Of a stretch of 64,000 nucleotides of DNA, positions 10,365 through 23,932 are shown piece after piece (position 1 is the first letter of the stretch; the number at the start of each line of letters is the position of its first letter). The notes beneath the pieces are model-generated. The model was not told where the DNA came from and made no database searches. It worked only from the letters and a program-made list of their open reading frames with translations. Where the stretch lies: contig BCIV01000022.1 of the NCBI GenBank assembly GCA_001600055.1, positions 93,739 through 157,738 of the forward strand. Direction: 5' to 3'. Origin of the DNA: Filobasidium wieringae. Lineage: Eukaryota; Basidiomycota; Tremellomycetes; Filobasidiales; Filobasidiaceae. The position numbers were made by a program, and so were the translations under genes.

Positions 10365-13300
10365 GTAATAGTTTAGACAGTTGGTTGTAGCAATATATTA
10401 TACACCCTACGATTATGGGAATTTAGGATCACCTCGCCTCCTCCGTTTTATCATGCGGCTCAGCACTACAGATACGTGCGGTGAGGCATTCTATCTGCCC
10501 TTGGACAATTGTCTCTGATCATGCCTTTCCAATCATCTATCGTGTCGAGTATCTTGGGATCGTCACCAAACCGATCAGATAATAGGATGAACAACCATCA
10601 GCTGAGAATCACCGGTGAAGATGCCGGTCTCGTTGAGCTTTGCCAACAGTATGTACATATTGACTGTAGTCATTTTCAATCTCTAACCGCTTGTTTGACT
10701 ACTGCCACAGAGTTCAAACGCTCAATCAAGTTCAAGTCAAAGCGGATCAAACATTTCGAGGTTTTAGAGAAGATTACACCAGGACCTTCTTGGCACGCAA
10801 TATAACCACAACTCACGCTCCTTCCGTCTTGCTCCGAGTTACCACAATCAGTGTTTACCCATCATGAGTCTGAAGAACTGGGATGACTGCACAACGATGT
10901 CCCGGATCAAAACCGACAAGACGACACGTCAAGTACACCCAAACGCCCCTTTCCGAGCCGGTTTGCAGTAGTAACGCTCATGTACTTTTATGCTATCTCT
11001 CATCTGTGAGTTCCTGGCGATCGCGGTTCGTTCTGAAGCGGAACCATTTGGGGCGGGGGAAGGGGTAAATCACGCTTTCGTTTCGACTTGATGCAATATG
11101 TGGCATAGGAGTGAACCGATCTCGATTCATGCTCGAGGATTTGTATCGATACAGACGGTCCAGCGGTTATACATCTTCCCTCGCATGACGAGAAAGTTAC
11201 AAACCTGTACTGACCGAGTGAATATTGTATCGATCGAACCGATCAGTTTCTTCCTTCTCTACCTTGCAGCGAGCACCGTTGATCGTTATCTGTTCTCGTG
11301 CTGCACGGATTCGGTTGACGATAGTCATCATCATTGACGAGCCGTATCCGACCCCCAGGTCTCATTTGGTCGTTCTCACGGACCACAACCGTCCATTGGA
11401 ACAGACGTCTTCCCCATCCAGACCTTGATGATTAGAAGAGTCCAGCCTTTTAGTTCTTTTGCAAACTCTATAAGCGAAAGAGCCATCGGGTCCGATCGTG
11501 CTTCCAGCACAGGACGAACAACCGGCATTAAATTCGACGATTTTCGCTTGCGGTGACGGGGGAGAAGCTGTGTGACCCTCCATCCCGCTACGTCCAAGAC
11601 CGTCTTACGGGTAGTTTTCTTGTTCGTCTACAGGATAGCAATGCGCGGTGAGAGTCATCGATCTAGTGGAGGTTTGTGAGGTTCTTGGGTTGTTGATTTG
11701 ACTGGAGGGTTGACAGAGTTTTACGGCTGAGATTTAAGACTAGTTTTGAGAATTGATGGTACATGAACAAGGTGTGTTGCACGGTCGCAAACCCAAACGA
11801 GGTAGTGGGCATGAGAAAAGGATACATGATCGTCTCTAGTTTATCATCTGTGATTACGAGACGAACGAGAATCAGTTCTGCGATTGCTTGAGGGACGGTT
11901 TTCGGACTTGCTCACTATCACTGGGATTCATTCACATCACGAATAGAAATCTTGAGTGTCTCTGAGCCTTCTTGGTCTGTTTGAATAACGGGAAGTGTTG
12001 AACATACTTAGAAGAACGAACAGGTCGATACCGGGTTTGAGTCGCCGGGTAGATCTCTTTCGATTGCTCTGATGTTGCCAGGTTGCAGATCCACTAGTCC
12101 AGTCTCGAATGAAGAGACTCCAGACTCCGTCTTGATAAAGTGGGTGAGAGCGGATCATTGACTCTCAACGGCAGGACATCAATCTTGTCCGAAAGCGATC
12201 ATCTTCAAGTTAAATCCAGACCGTCTTCTTCTATCCCAGTAGTATGTTGTGGTTTGGATCACTGGAGAGATCTCCTAGTATTATCAAGAACAGTCATCGA
12301 ATCGAGCTATTTGTGCATTGCGCTGGAGATTGTAGCGTAGGTTGAACACCGACACAGAGTGATCGGAAACCTGATTCGACTGTCGAAAGGGCCGGTGCGA
12401 ATATGCTTTGCTCACAGACCTGAGACTTGACGGATACCGTGACCTCCTTCCCACCAGATATCGATCGTTCATCATTTCATGGCTCAGCCGTGAACGATAC
12501 GGGCTGATCTGAACGTTCTTGCTTGCGTCTTTTCATTAGTAGGGATGAAGAGGATGAGGTAGGAACGCTTGTCTTTGCGACCTTTGTTACAGTTGAAGTT
12601 GATGTGGATACAACGTAGATCAAGCAACGCACCTTGAAGGAATGACCAGGATCAAAGCCTGCCGTCCTTCTCACAACAGATGGAGCTGGATTTTGTATGA
12701 CTACAAGCTACAAGTAACTCGTAAGTTTTAGCAATTGTACACTCGTACGAGAAATCAAGGAAATAACAGTATGACGACGGTGAGTTTCATTCCAACGTAT
12801 CAACGAATAAAGACGTCCGATCACAAACACAAGGAGGCTGATACGTCTGATACAGTATCCTCCATCCTGAAGGATCTTCACAAGAACGGCAAGCAACAAC
12901 ACACTGCCGAGTCCCGAAGTCTCTTCGACTATCGAGCGGACCGCTAGCCCCGAGGGGGCGTGGACAACGACTCCGCTCGCTTGGAAGAGAAGGTGGGTTC
13001 GTTTGCGGAGATTGACCTGGAGGAAGAGCGGTCTGGGTTGCAACCGAACTGACTATACGAGGGGGAGGAGGAGACGAGGCGAGGGTGCGTTGGATGTTCT
13101 TGAGGCATAAGGAGCTGGGAACGATGAATGGATGTCGTTATAGACGGTTCGAGGAGAGTGCGACAGAGTACCACAGTATTGCCATCCGCCAGAAGACCTC
13201 GAACACCTCGAAATGCATACCCTCCGACACCTGACGTGATCCGATCGCATCCCCCCGAACTAGCGCCACAACGTAATCCCTCCCGACCGACGCAACCCTC

Positions 13301-13592
13301 TCGCTGTACAATTGCCTCCGCTCGAAATCTTTCGGTGATGACCTAGCGTTCTATCTTTGAACACCTCCGCCCGCACTCCACTCGTTCGCTCGGTCGAGGC
13401 CCTCGAGGCCCAGTTTTTGCCAAGCGCTTGTGTCTGGGTGGATGGTTGGGGGGTGGGGTGCGGAGGTGATGATTGCTTTTCGAGTTGGTTGGGATCGGAA
13501 CTCCATCCTCTGAAAAGTCTTTACCTTCAATCTTTCCAACAAACGAACTTTTCGACTTAGACCTCGCCCTTTTACACCTGCGACACCTTACG
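10365..13592. other. 3.2 kb with no supported gene
   Basis: Many short ORFs on both strands, none longer than about 110 codons and none recognisable. The last part (about 12.9-13.6 kb) is presumably the promoter and leader of the MFS gene that follows. Confidence 0.45.
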
Positions 13593-15420
13593 ATGCCCTC
13601 GAGAGGAGCGAACCACGATCACAATGGGAATCGAATGTCGACCTCGGCTCCTTCCATGCAATCATCACACCGCCGTTCAACCGTCTCAACCTCCCGATCG
13701 AACTCACCCGATCACCACGACTCGAACCCTGAGAGCGACGACGATCTACCAGCTGCAACGATAAGAGAAGACGATCCTAAAGTCTATGCGAAACTCGGGT
13801 TCTGTTATCCGACCTGGTACAAATGGTACATCCTCACCGTCATCTTCATCATCCAATGTTCCATGAACTTCAACGCGGGGATCTACGGGAACGCCGTCCC
13901 CGGTCTACAAGATCAGTTCGGGATCTCGGCTCAAGCTGCAAGAGTCGGTCAGATGATCTTCCTGATCGCCTATGGATTCGGATGCGAGCTCTGGGCACCG
14001 TGGAGTGAAGAGTTTGGGAGGAGGACGATCCTGCAGTTATCCCTGTTCTTCGTCAACATTTGGCAAATCCCTTGCGCACTCGCACCCAACTTTGGAACCA
14101 TCGTCGTCTGTCGATTCTTGGGAGGTCTTTCCAGCGCAGGAGGATCGGTCACCTTGGGAATGGTAGCGGACATGTGGGAACCAGAGTATCAACAATACGC
14201 CGTAGCCTACGTCGTCTTCTCCTCGGTCGGAGGATCCGTCATCGCCCCTGTCGTAGGAGGATTCGTACAACAGAGTCTCAATTGGAGATGGGTCTTTTGG
14301 CTTCAATTGATCTTTGGTGGATTCGTCCAGGTCTTACACTTCTTCACCGTCAAGGAGACCCGATCTTCCGTCCTCGTCAACCGATACGCTCAACAGTTGA
14401 GGAAAGATGGCGATTCCAGTGCTTGGAGTGAAGACGAGATCAAGAAACGGAAAGTCAAGCAATCGGGGGAATGGAATTGGGCTGGACTCCCTTTGAGCGA
14501 GATCACCACGATCTGGATCAGACCGTTCAAGATGTTCTTGACCGAACCTATCGTCCTGTTCTTGTCGCTGCTCAGTGGGTTCAGTGATGCTTTGATCTTT
14601 ACTTTCCTGGAATCGTACAGCCCGGTGTACGAACAGTGGGGCTTCAACGCTGGGATGGTCGGATTGGCTTTCCTTCCGTGAGTCGCCGTAGTTTTCGTTC
14701 GAAAAAGAACGCTCACTGACGAGTAACCAACCGTTAGCCTTCTGGTCGGATACTTCCTCGCATACTTTTCATTCTTCCCGTGGTTTGCCAAACAGAGCAA
14801 GTTTCAAAAACGAGACGGCTACGTCGTCCCCGAATACCGACTCAAATGGCTCCTCTACTTGGCTCCCCTGGAGACCATCGGGCTGTTCGGATTCGCTTGG
14901 ACCTCGATCGGACCGAGCTACGGGATCCCTTGGATCGCTCCCATGCTCTTCTCCGCACTGGTCGGAGCGGCCAATTATGCGATTTATATGGCTACGATAG
15001 ATTACATGATCGCGGCGTACGGACCTTATGCCGCTTCTGCTACAGGAGGGAACGGGTTCGCAAGGGATTTACTGTCTGGTATCGCGGCGATGTACGCAAC
15101 ACCTCGTAAGTACAGCCTGTCGTCGGCCGCTTGATGTCGTCTCTACCCGCTGACCTGTCCCACCAATCGCAGTCTATACCAATATCAAATCCCCCAAAGA
15201 AGGGTTCCATCTGGCTTACGCTTCCACCATCTTAGCTTGCCTGGCTTTCCTCGTCGCCATCCCCGTCTACGTGTTTTACATCTACGGACCTCAGATCCGT
15301 GATAGATCAGCTTTTGCCAACTCCATCAACGAGGGGAGGAAACATCATGACGGTCAAGGAGCACATATGAACGATCCAAAGGAAAACGGACCGAATGGAC
15401 ATATCGAGTCGTCCGCATGA
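13593..15420 (+). CDS. MFS transporter, DHA1 drug:H+ antiporter type
   Basis: Three exons, 13593-14677, 14738-15105, 15173-15420, giving 566 aa. A Ser-rich cytosolic N-terminus of about 75 residues precedes the membrane part (12 segments expected). Family marks are the motif-A region in loop 2-3 (WSEEFGRRTILQ), a DHA1-like helix 4 with RFLGGLSSAG, and loop 6-7 with many charged residues. It resembles the fungal polyamine/fluconazole exporter group (TPO1/FLR1-like). The in-frame ATG at 13473 would add about 40 residues; 13593 was chosen because the start of such proteins is usually a Ser-rich tail and the upstream part has no conserved look. The substrate is unknown. Confidence 0.85.
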
Positions 15421-16823
15421 GCTATGGAAAGTCGGTCGCATCTTATAATCGCTTGTTCATGCCAAGGTGGATATCTCCACGCTTTGTATCATATAATACG
15501 GAAGGAACATTCAAGCTGCGTTGCGCATCCATCAGACAACTGAGTGGGCTTTCAATTGAATCGGGCAGAGAGACTGTCCAATCTTTCCTCGATCGAGACA
15601 AGTAAGAGACTCATCTTTGTCGGTCTTCCGGCGGCGAGGTTATGTAAGAGCGCGATTGGAGCACGTTTACTCTTTTCCCGACAAAACAGTCGTGAAACGA
15701 TTAGCCCAACTTTGTACCTATTACGCTAGGATACCCTGACTAATCTGTTTTGCAGGATTTTGCCCTGGGTTTACTTTCCGACTTCTCCTGTGGCTCGAAG
15801 GGACGCGACATAAGTCTCCTGCGGTCACGAGCTAAAGATGGCACCGGATGCCAAGGTGCAGGCAGTACCCGGATGGGAATGAGCGGCGCGACATGTATAT
15901 GTGCATGGCAACAGCGCTGATTTAGGGGTTAACCCCTATGCTTTCAGGTCTAGAGCGTCCAGTTTCCTCTTCAAAGTCGTATCATATCATCAGCTACTCG
16001 GACAGATCAATCAGAGCCAGATGCCACCCTCAACTGTGTCTCAGCCGGCCCCGGTAAAGGTACCGGCGGATGATTTTGACATCTTTGTCGAAGCTTCTCA
16101 AGACCGTCGATAGCGACCTTGGCCACCCTGGAGTCGACTCGATCGAATTTACGGGAAGAGATCCTTTATTGGAAACTGCAAGAATCCGGTATGGAGCGGT
16201 GGCAGTCATCCCCGCTGTTACGGTTGCCATTGTCGCTGCACGAATCCATCATCTGCGTACTGGAGTAACTCAGAAAATCTAGGCGGATCTGGGGATGGCG
16301 ATACATGGCCACTCGTCCCCAAGATCGCTTTCGAACAAGCTTGAAGAGTAAATCGGAGGTTTATATGAAGAAGCCGCCGAAAGTGGTGTCAGGCGATACT
16401 CCCAAGGGGTATTATGTACGAACGGGTCATATCGTAGAGATGGACCAGACTCCTTTGGCCTGGCCGACCCCGTTGATTACGATTCAAGGATCCAGCAAGC
16501 CAGTATTTCTAGATTATTTGACTTACGCTCTCGAGTGAAGCGTGCAAGTGATGTTGTGCTGTTACCGAGCAGGAAAAATTACCTTCATTGGATCAAGGTG
16601 AGGATACGTCGAATGCCGATTGTCGATTTGTACGATATCATTACAACTACAACGCCAATATCCGATCTTACTTCGCTAATCACCCCCATAGATCTCAAGC
16701 CTGGCCAATCGTAGCTTATCTATCTAAACAAGGTTCTGTTCTTATTACACGTCTCAGATTTCCCTCCACGACGCTCGTCCCGTGTAGACCAAAACCTCCC
16801 GCCCTCGTCTGCTCGTTCGCCAT
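15421..16823. other. intergenic, no supported gene
   Basis: Several ORFs under 80 codons on the plus strand (15.9-16.5 kb) cannot be joined into a sensible product. Confidence 0.45.
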
Positions 16824-17899
16824 CTAATTCCTCACCCCTTTGATCTTCTGTTCCAACCAATCGAATCCCCTTCTCTGCGTATCCCAAGTCTTTGTCCCCC
16901 TCTCCATCTTCCCCGCGAAAGTATGACCTTCCCCTGGGACGGGGATGAGTAAACTCTCAATCCCATTCTCCCTCAAGAGGTCGTGCTGCGCTTGAGATAT
17001 CGAGAAGGGGACCATCTCATCCTCCATCCCATGGACGATACAGACCGGTGGATGAAGGGGGTGAACGTTTTGCATGGAGTCGATTAATTTGTAGGAAGAA
17101 GGATCGAATTGACCTCGGGGGTAGATGGTCGGCCATAGTTGAGCCGTCTTGATGAGGTTCATTGCGAGGGTGAAACGAGGGTCCGGGATGGGTTTGGGAG
17201 GACCGGAGGATTGTCCTTCGAGGGAGAGGGAATGTTTTGTCGCGGTGGGGGTTTCGGACATGACTAGGGACTTGGTGTTCGGTTGCATGGAGGGAGCGGG
17301 GATGGAATCGATGGGACGTTTCCAGAACGAGTTCAGGGGAGATTTTGAGCCGTAGAAATCTAGGATGGCTAATGGTAGGTTCGGTTGATCGGGGAACGCT
17401 AGAGTGTAAGCGAGCTGTCCACCCGCAGATGTCCCGATCACTACCATTTTCTTCTTATCCACTTTGACGCCGATTGCTTTTTTCTGGAATAAATGTTCAA
17501 GGTGACCCGCGTGGACCCATTGCCAGAGTGATCGACAGTCCGTGACGGGTCCTTCTAGGACGTCTACTTGAGGGCAGAGTCGATGGTTGGGAGCGATGAC
17601 GATCCAGCCACGAGCAAGGCAATCCTCGATTTGTAATGACGAATTCATACGTGAGTTCCCTAGCATGTAGGCTCCACCGTGAATGAACATGACTGTGAGC
17701 GTGAAAGGGTGGTTCGGATCTTAAAGAAATTGTGATGGTATTGTACAGAACGGCCGTCGAACTCACTCAGCGGTAAAGCCTGACCATCCGAACTCGTTTT
17801 AGGGATATAATAGTCTGCTGTGATCTCGCAATCGTCCACCTGATCGTAGACGAATTCCACCGGTCCGACACGCGCATGCTCTTCAGCTTGTTCAGACAT
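16824..17899 (-). CDS. alpha/beta hydrolase (HSL/esterase-like)
   Basis: Two exons on the minus strand, 17899-17767 and 17692-16824, giving 333 aa. The oxyanion motif HGG (FIHGGAY) lies just after the intron. The nucleophile elbow GTSAGG is near residue 133. The acid residue is probably in GMEDEMVP and the catalytic His in GEGHTF near the C-terminus. This triad plus HGG is typical of the hormone-sensitive-lipase branch. No signal peptide is seen, so it is probably cytosolic. It may act on small esters or lactones. It lies upstream of, and on the same strand as, nothing recognisable for 780 bp. Confidence 0.8.
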
Positions 17900-18678
17900 C
17901 GTATGTTATATCGCTGTTGAGTCGCCTTGAAGTGTCCTCTAGATTGCTCGCTGAACAGAAAGTTCCCAATCAAGTCGAGCGACTTGCGAGTTGAACGAAT
18001 GAAGTACCAGTTGTCGATATCGTTTATAAATAAACCCCCCGAGGCTCGTCCACCGCTCACCTCGCTTCGGCAGCCGCCCGTCCACTTCTGATGTCCGTCT
18101 CGGCACGTTTCCGTTTGGATCCGCGGATCTACGCGATGTCCGGAGATACGCGTGATAAGATGAAACACGCTCTGAAACGCGCTCGATGTTTGCTTGTACT
18201 TTGCTTTCTGGTCCGTCTGCCGGTGTCATTTCTCCAACGTACCCATCTCTGACTTCGTATCGTTCTGGTACTTACTATCTGGTTTGGTATTTTCAAGTCA
18301 TCGTTACTGAACACTCAACCCGAACTGCTTGCTTGTCATTACTATTTCACGGTCAAGAGCAAGATCACGTACGAGCTTGAGCAGTTGGTCTTCGAATCGT
18401 GGGCAAGATTGATGATTGTTCCATGGTCTTTTCGAAGCAGGAGCAGTTCATCCTCAACATATTTACCAAATTTCATTGAAACTCGTCAGACATGTTTGTC
18501 ACGATAAGTCTCCACTTTCCTGAGTGAGTATCTTGTACCCCTGTATAATGACACGTCGTGTTCAACATAGTCTCAGAGTCGAAGTGATTGGAAACTTTCA
18601 ACTTCACAACAATTCATGTTCTTTTGACATCCATTACAAAACCACACTAATAACGATCAAACATCCACCCTCGCTAAC

Positions 18679-20062
18679 TCAAACGATCTCCGCTCCGATC
18701 TCTTTCAGAGCCTCCACCAACTCATCCTCCTTCACCCCCTCATCCGGTGTCTCCCCGACCATCTCGTTCCTCTTCGCCTCCCTTCCAAGCCTGATGAAAA
18801 CCTCCTCCAGCCCACTCCCCCTTCCCGCAAAGGAATACATCCGCCCGTATGCCGAACGAACGTTGTACCTAAATCCATACCCCGCCCGAACCATTATCGA
18901 TTCGTTAGAAGAGATGGTCTCCTTGTGAACGTGGCCGTCCGGCTCGATCACTTCGAATTCCCATAACCCCTCGATGATTCGGAATAACATATGGGTGCTG
19001 GAAAACTTGACGCTCTTGGATGCGAGGAAAGGACCGGATTGGAATGCCTCTTTCGAATGAGTGAAGGTTGGGTACAGGGATAGGGGTCCGTTACCTGCTA
19101 TAACGCTTATGGAGAAATTCCCGTCCGAGTTGATGGATCGACAGATGGGCGTGCAGGATTGTCCATTCAAGAGGTACTTAGGACCCGTATCCGAACGTAA
19201 GAAATAAGGTTCCACTCCTTGGGGAAGCACGTCACTATCAATATCATCCATCAAGTCAATTTCCTCTCCCTCGCAATCGGTCGAACACCGAACAAACACT
19301 CACTCGGCCCCCTCGTTCACTTCAGGCCAGGAATATTGGAATTGCGGAACAACATCATGACCCATCTTGATCTGCTCGATCAACCATTTCTTATCCAACG
19401 TCTTCTCGTTCAGCCCTTTGTATGTGGGTGTGGAATCGCAAGGATCTCCAAGTAGTTTAAAGAACCTGAAAACATGAGAAAGGGTTAGTTCCGATGCACG
19501 GAAGGAAGGAATAGTCTGAAAGAACAGAAGGAGCTCACTCGACCCATGCGCCGGGGGAAATCGCTCCGAGAAATTCAGTATCGGCTCCGACAACTTGGTA
19601 CGAGTGGGTTACTTTCTGATGAGGGTCATGAGTATCAATACCTTGTCTCATAAGCATGGTTTTGAGGGCTCGAGAAAGCTCACGGGAGGGACGTAGGCAA
19701 AGTCTCCAGGGTAGAGGATTCTACTCTGGTCCCCTGCCCAGAGTCGTACAGATCCTTTGAGAACGAGCCACGAGTCGTGAGCTCCGTTATGGAAGCTGAG
19801 ATAGAGAAGGGCCAGGTCAGCTATGCCGGCGATGGTACCACAGCGCGGGCTCAACGTACTGAGGAAGAACACGCTCATCAGGTCCTCCTCGGGATTGAAC
19901 CAGTCCGAAAGCGTTATCGGTCTCTTCACGAGTAGCTAGGTATCGAACCGTTCCTCCTCCTACGACAGCGAGAGTCTCGCCTTCTTCCGCTTGGAGGACG
20001 TAGGGTCGGTGTTTAGGGAAAGGATCGTTGTAGGATGGTAAGCGTAGGGAAGTGGTTGACAT
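18679..20062 (-). CDS. bicupin, quercetin 2,3-dioxygenase-like
   Basis: Five exons on the minus strand: 20062-19860, 19795-19684, 19615-19539, 19465-19304, 19234-18679, giving 369 aa. The first cupin barrel shows the metal-site pattern (PHFHNGAHDSW) followed by YPGDFAYVPP, the second barrel lies in exon 5. Overall length and the two-barrel layout fit fungal quercetinase-like proteins. No signal peptide is seen, unlike secreted Aspergillus quercetinase, so the true substrate may differ from quercetin. It lies in tandem with the dehydrogenase at 20814-22003 on the same strand. A TATATA element (about 20155-20162) lies about 95 bp upstream of the start. Confidence 0.75.
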
Positions 20063-20813
20063 GGTGAAGAGAAAGATAGGCGATGCGAAGTGTTCTTTGT
20101 GTTAGAAGTAATGACGATTGTGGAGATGAGAAGCACGACTGATCTGACTTGAGATGTATATAGATGAGGCAGAAAGTGGAGGACCCGCACGATCCGGTAA
20201 ATCCGCCGCGGGCCTCGAGTGGACGGACGAGTGGACGCGATGTAGCGCAAGAAGACGGTCCCCGGCGCAGTCCCGTGTTAGTCATTTCGACAGCCCTGGT
20301 CCATCAGAATACATACAGAAAGTCCTCTCAGTGTTGGACCATATCGTGAAGCACAACGAGCACACAGGATGTACCGGATCGCAGTCCGATTTTTCTTTTT
20401 CTATCGGACGCCGCATAGATGCTTCATGCAATATAAATATTGGTTCTCCCGATACCCTCGGAGCTTCTCTCCCGCCGCTTACTGAAACCTCCCGCTGTAC
20501 CAATGCGCTCCCAATGCATCAACTGCTCAATTGGAAGGGCGAAACAGCGCAATGAAGGTTGTTGCTGCCCAAACTGCCCGCCCGCGTTCAAGCGTGCGCA
20601 GGAGTCCTATGAAAGCGACCAAATTCGTCTCTTACTCTACGAACCTCACAAACTTGGAACACTCCAAGGCTAGCGCCACGAATAGAGTGTCAGCCAGAGG
20701 TCACAACGGGTCCAAAGATCTCGACGGGCTTTTGAACCACTGGACTTCAAGCTCGATTGCATTGTTTTCATTGTGATTGTATACATACGTGACAGTCAAA
20801 TCCACAACGACGC

Positions 20814-22003
20814 TCACTGCTGAGGTTGAACGACTACATTGACGGCTCCACCTGGACGATCCCCAACGAAATCGAAGGCCTCGTTGACCTTGCTCAAGGG
20901 GAAGCATTTGTGCTTGATGAATGAGAAATCGATAACACCCGTATCGACGAGTTGAACCAATTCGTCCAGATGATCACTGGTGAACCAGTTCGAACCGACG
21001 ATACTGACTTGACGTTCCATCGCCTCGGCATAAGTCTGGTTGAGTTCGCCCTCCGCACCTCCCGCCGCGAGCATAGCGATCCCCCCGACTTTGACGGTCG
21101 AGATGAGTTTCATCGTTCCGTTCGCATCACCTCCTACGCCCAGACAGTCCAGCAGAACATCCGGTCCTAATCCCTGGGTCTGGCTCTGGACCCAATCTGC
21201 AATATCCCCCTCATCTTCAGAAGATTTGGTGGCGACTCTGAGCCCATTCCCCAAGCCCTCTACCTCTGCCAACCTTTCCTTGTTACGACCGATCCCTAGG
21301 ATCTTGGTACACCCGAGTCCTAGGGCGATGGCGACCGCGGCGTACCCCAAAGTACCCGTTACTCCGTTTATCAAGACCGTCTTTCCTGGTCCAGCTCCAG
21401 CCCGCTTGAGAGCAGCGAAGGAGGTCCCGATGTAGCCGAAACGCGAGGCTAGGTTGATATCGATGGACGAGGGGAGGACGAGGATGTTGCTATCCGGGGA
21501 CAGTACATATTGAGATAAACCTCCGATTGGATATTGTTCGAGAACACGTCGGGTCGTAGGGTGATCGTTGCTGCTGAAGTAAGCTCGAAGACACCAGTGA
21601 GGGCAGATGTCTTTGCGGCCTGTGGGGGATAGCAGGAAAAGAGGATCGGATTGGCAACCGTTTACATCGGTTCAGAGCGATAGCATTACTTACCTTTTCT
21701 ACAGAAGTGACAAGACCGACAAGTCAAGAACGGGTCGACGTAGACTCGATCTCCAACCTTGAGATTGAGGACGTGCTCCCCTACGCTCTCGATCGTACCA
21801 GCCGCATCCAGTCCGAAGATGCAAGGAAGCTCAGGGAGAGGAAGTCGAGCCTTGTTGGTGACCAGGTTCTTGGAGTTTGGTACCAGGCTACATGCTTCTA
21901 CTTTGACGAGGACGTCGGTAGGACCTGGTTGAGGTTTTTGTACCGTTCCGAGTTCGAGAGATTCACCGACCTTGACGAGACGAGCCACGTTGATCTCCGA
22001 CAT
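20814..22003 (-). CDS. medium-chain (zinc-type) alcohol dehydrogenase homologue with altered catalytic site
   Basis: Two exons, 22003-21694 and 21619-20814, giving 371 aa. The GroES-like domain carries the structural-zinc cysteines C95, C98, C101 and C109. The nucleotide-binding domain contains GVTGTLGYAA. C38 fits the first catalytic-zinc position, but the usual G-H-E is replaced by GLDAAG (64-69), so the His and Glu of the active site are missing. It may therefore use another mode of catalysis or be a reductase-like paralogue. It is in tandem with the bicupin gene, which starts 750 bp downstream on the same strand. Confidence 0.8.
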
Positions 22004-23932
22004 GTTTGATTAGGTTGCTAATTAGGGAATGAGGTAGAAGTTGAATAGTCGAGGTCGATGGTATTCATGTTTCCTGTTAGTGACCATACGCGAGCGTATC
22101 GTGCAGACTTTATACGCAATGGGCTGGTCATTTCTGGTCGGAGTTGAGCCCACGTCGTTTCTGTTCGTATTGCTACCCCGCCGGGTGCTAGCCTCTGAAA
22201 GCGAGGTGCACTCCATCGAACTACATTGATGATCGGACGATCGAGCGTGTTTCAATGTTCATTGAGCCAAAATGCGCCCTTTTGGAGCTGAAATGCGAGT
22301 TGAGAAGATAAGGGAATCCCTTCGAATCTGTTTCTTAGGCAAAGCGAGTCTTCCCCGCGTCAGCTTCCGCTCTGCCGATGCCAAGAAATGGCGCGGATTG
22401 ACGCTGCCGCACGAGTCAGGAGGACGCCGGTGTTGCGATGACGATGGTGATGACGCTGACCGAGCCTTAGTCCCCGAGAGAACGGCGGCGCCCGCCTAGA
22501 GATTTACATTCTGACAACAACGCCGTGACCAAGTATCGCATCGTGGAACATCAACGCTGGACGTATTGAACGCTTCCCGCGCTTATACGAGATGGAGAAC
22601 GAAGTGGTGATCTTTCAACCCTATTTGCACGCAGCTGTGTATGTACTGTTAGCCGATCACTAATAAACAGTTACAAGCTGGATACATATCTCCCCGAAGT
22701 TTCGTTTGGTACACCTTGTTTGAAGTGCTTCTATAGCCACATTCACCACCCTATATGTTAGATGTCCTGGACGGGAGAAGTAGACGAGCGCAGAGACAAG
22801 TTTTCATCCCGATAATCCCGGTATGGTGCTCCGGAACAAGTACCTGGTAATGCATCAAAGCAGATTATTCAGATTCTCCTCGCTTCGCTGAAACTTACGA
22901 ATCGCCCTACTTCAAGACCGTTCCAAATAGGAGCATGTGCAGAACCAAAGACTCACATAGCATTGACGAAAATCACGCTTAGCGTCAAGATGCCATCTCC
23001 AGCGGGGACCCATATACTTTGCAATTGAGCCGCGCCGATACTTGAGGTGCATCCCCAGGCGTCACCTGAGGTAGCAGAGTCATCGGAGCACCATTGCCTC
23101 CAAAAGCGGCAGCAATAGCAATGGTCTGCACCTCTTCCCTGCTAAATTCGATAGCAGGGATGTTCGACGAACGCACTCGATTGTTGACTGGAAAGAATTG
23201 CTGTCAATGTCAGCCGACTCTTCGGCATTGTCGATGAAGGAATTCCGTTTCATAGTAGAAGATGTGGCGCAGAGAGTGGATTTGCGGTTGCTACTCCGAA
23301 GTACAGGGGCCATGAGCTCATGTCCTGATTGACGAGCTATTATGCTTATCGCGAAATGCCAACCTGGTGAGCCTTGTTACCCGCTCTCGCTGCAAACCTG
23401 TCGTACGAATGGCCAATCACGCACTTGACCCAAGATCTGCGGTCCTCTGAGCGAGCATCCACTCCCAGTTGAAGTTTCACTTCGAAGGATACACCATATG
23501 TTTATCAGTACTACGCCCGGGTAACTGGAGCAAGGAGGAAATCGATAAACGTATACTATAAGCTTCATCACGGTATTTACATTTCTGAACAACGAGATGA
23601 CTATTTTCGTCGCAGTCTGATGGTAAAGCAGTTTGATACTATCTGATACGACTCACGCATGTATCCGCTGAATTCGGTGTATTCGACTCTATTCAGATCT
23701 CTCCATAATCATCGTGGTCCCTTTCTGAACCACCTTCCACGCTGCGAGGAAGATTTCCTGATACTGTATCACCTGCTTAGGGGTCACAATCGTATTTCTC
23801 CCAGGAATCTGTTTGAACCGAGGGTTATAGGGTGACACAGGAGCCAACGCTTCTTGACAAACCGACCACATTGGTCGAAGAGTGTCCCCAATTTGGTCGT
23901 GACCGTAGCTTCAAGCGGAAGTCGTGCCGCAT
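22004..23932. other. 1.9 kb, no supported gene
   Basis: Two overlapping minus-strand ORFs at 22985-23313 could be joined by a short intron but give no recognisable product. A 60-codon minus ORF at 23689-23871 lies just downstream of the next gene's stop and could be an extra exon or 3' noise. Confidence 0.4.

Noticed and set aside
22080..22230. Possible second tRNA (CCC/GGGT stem-like words)
   Set aside because: No complete cloverleaf and no B box could be formed on either strand.
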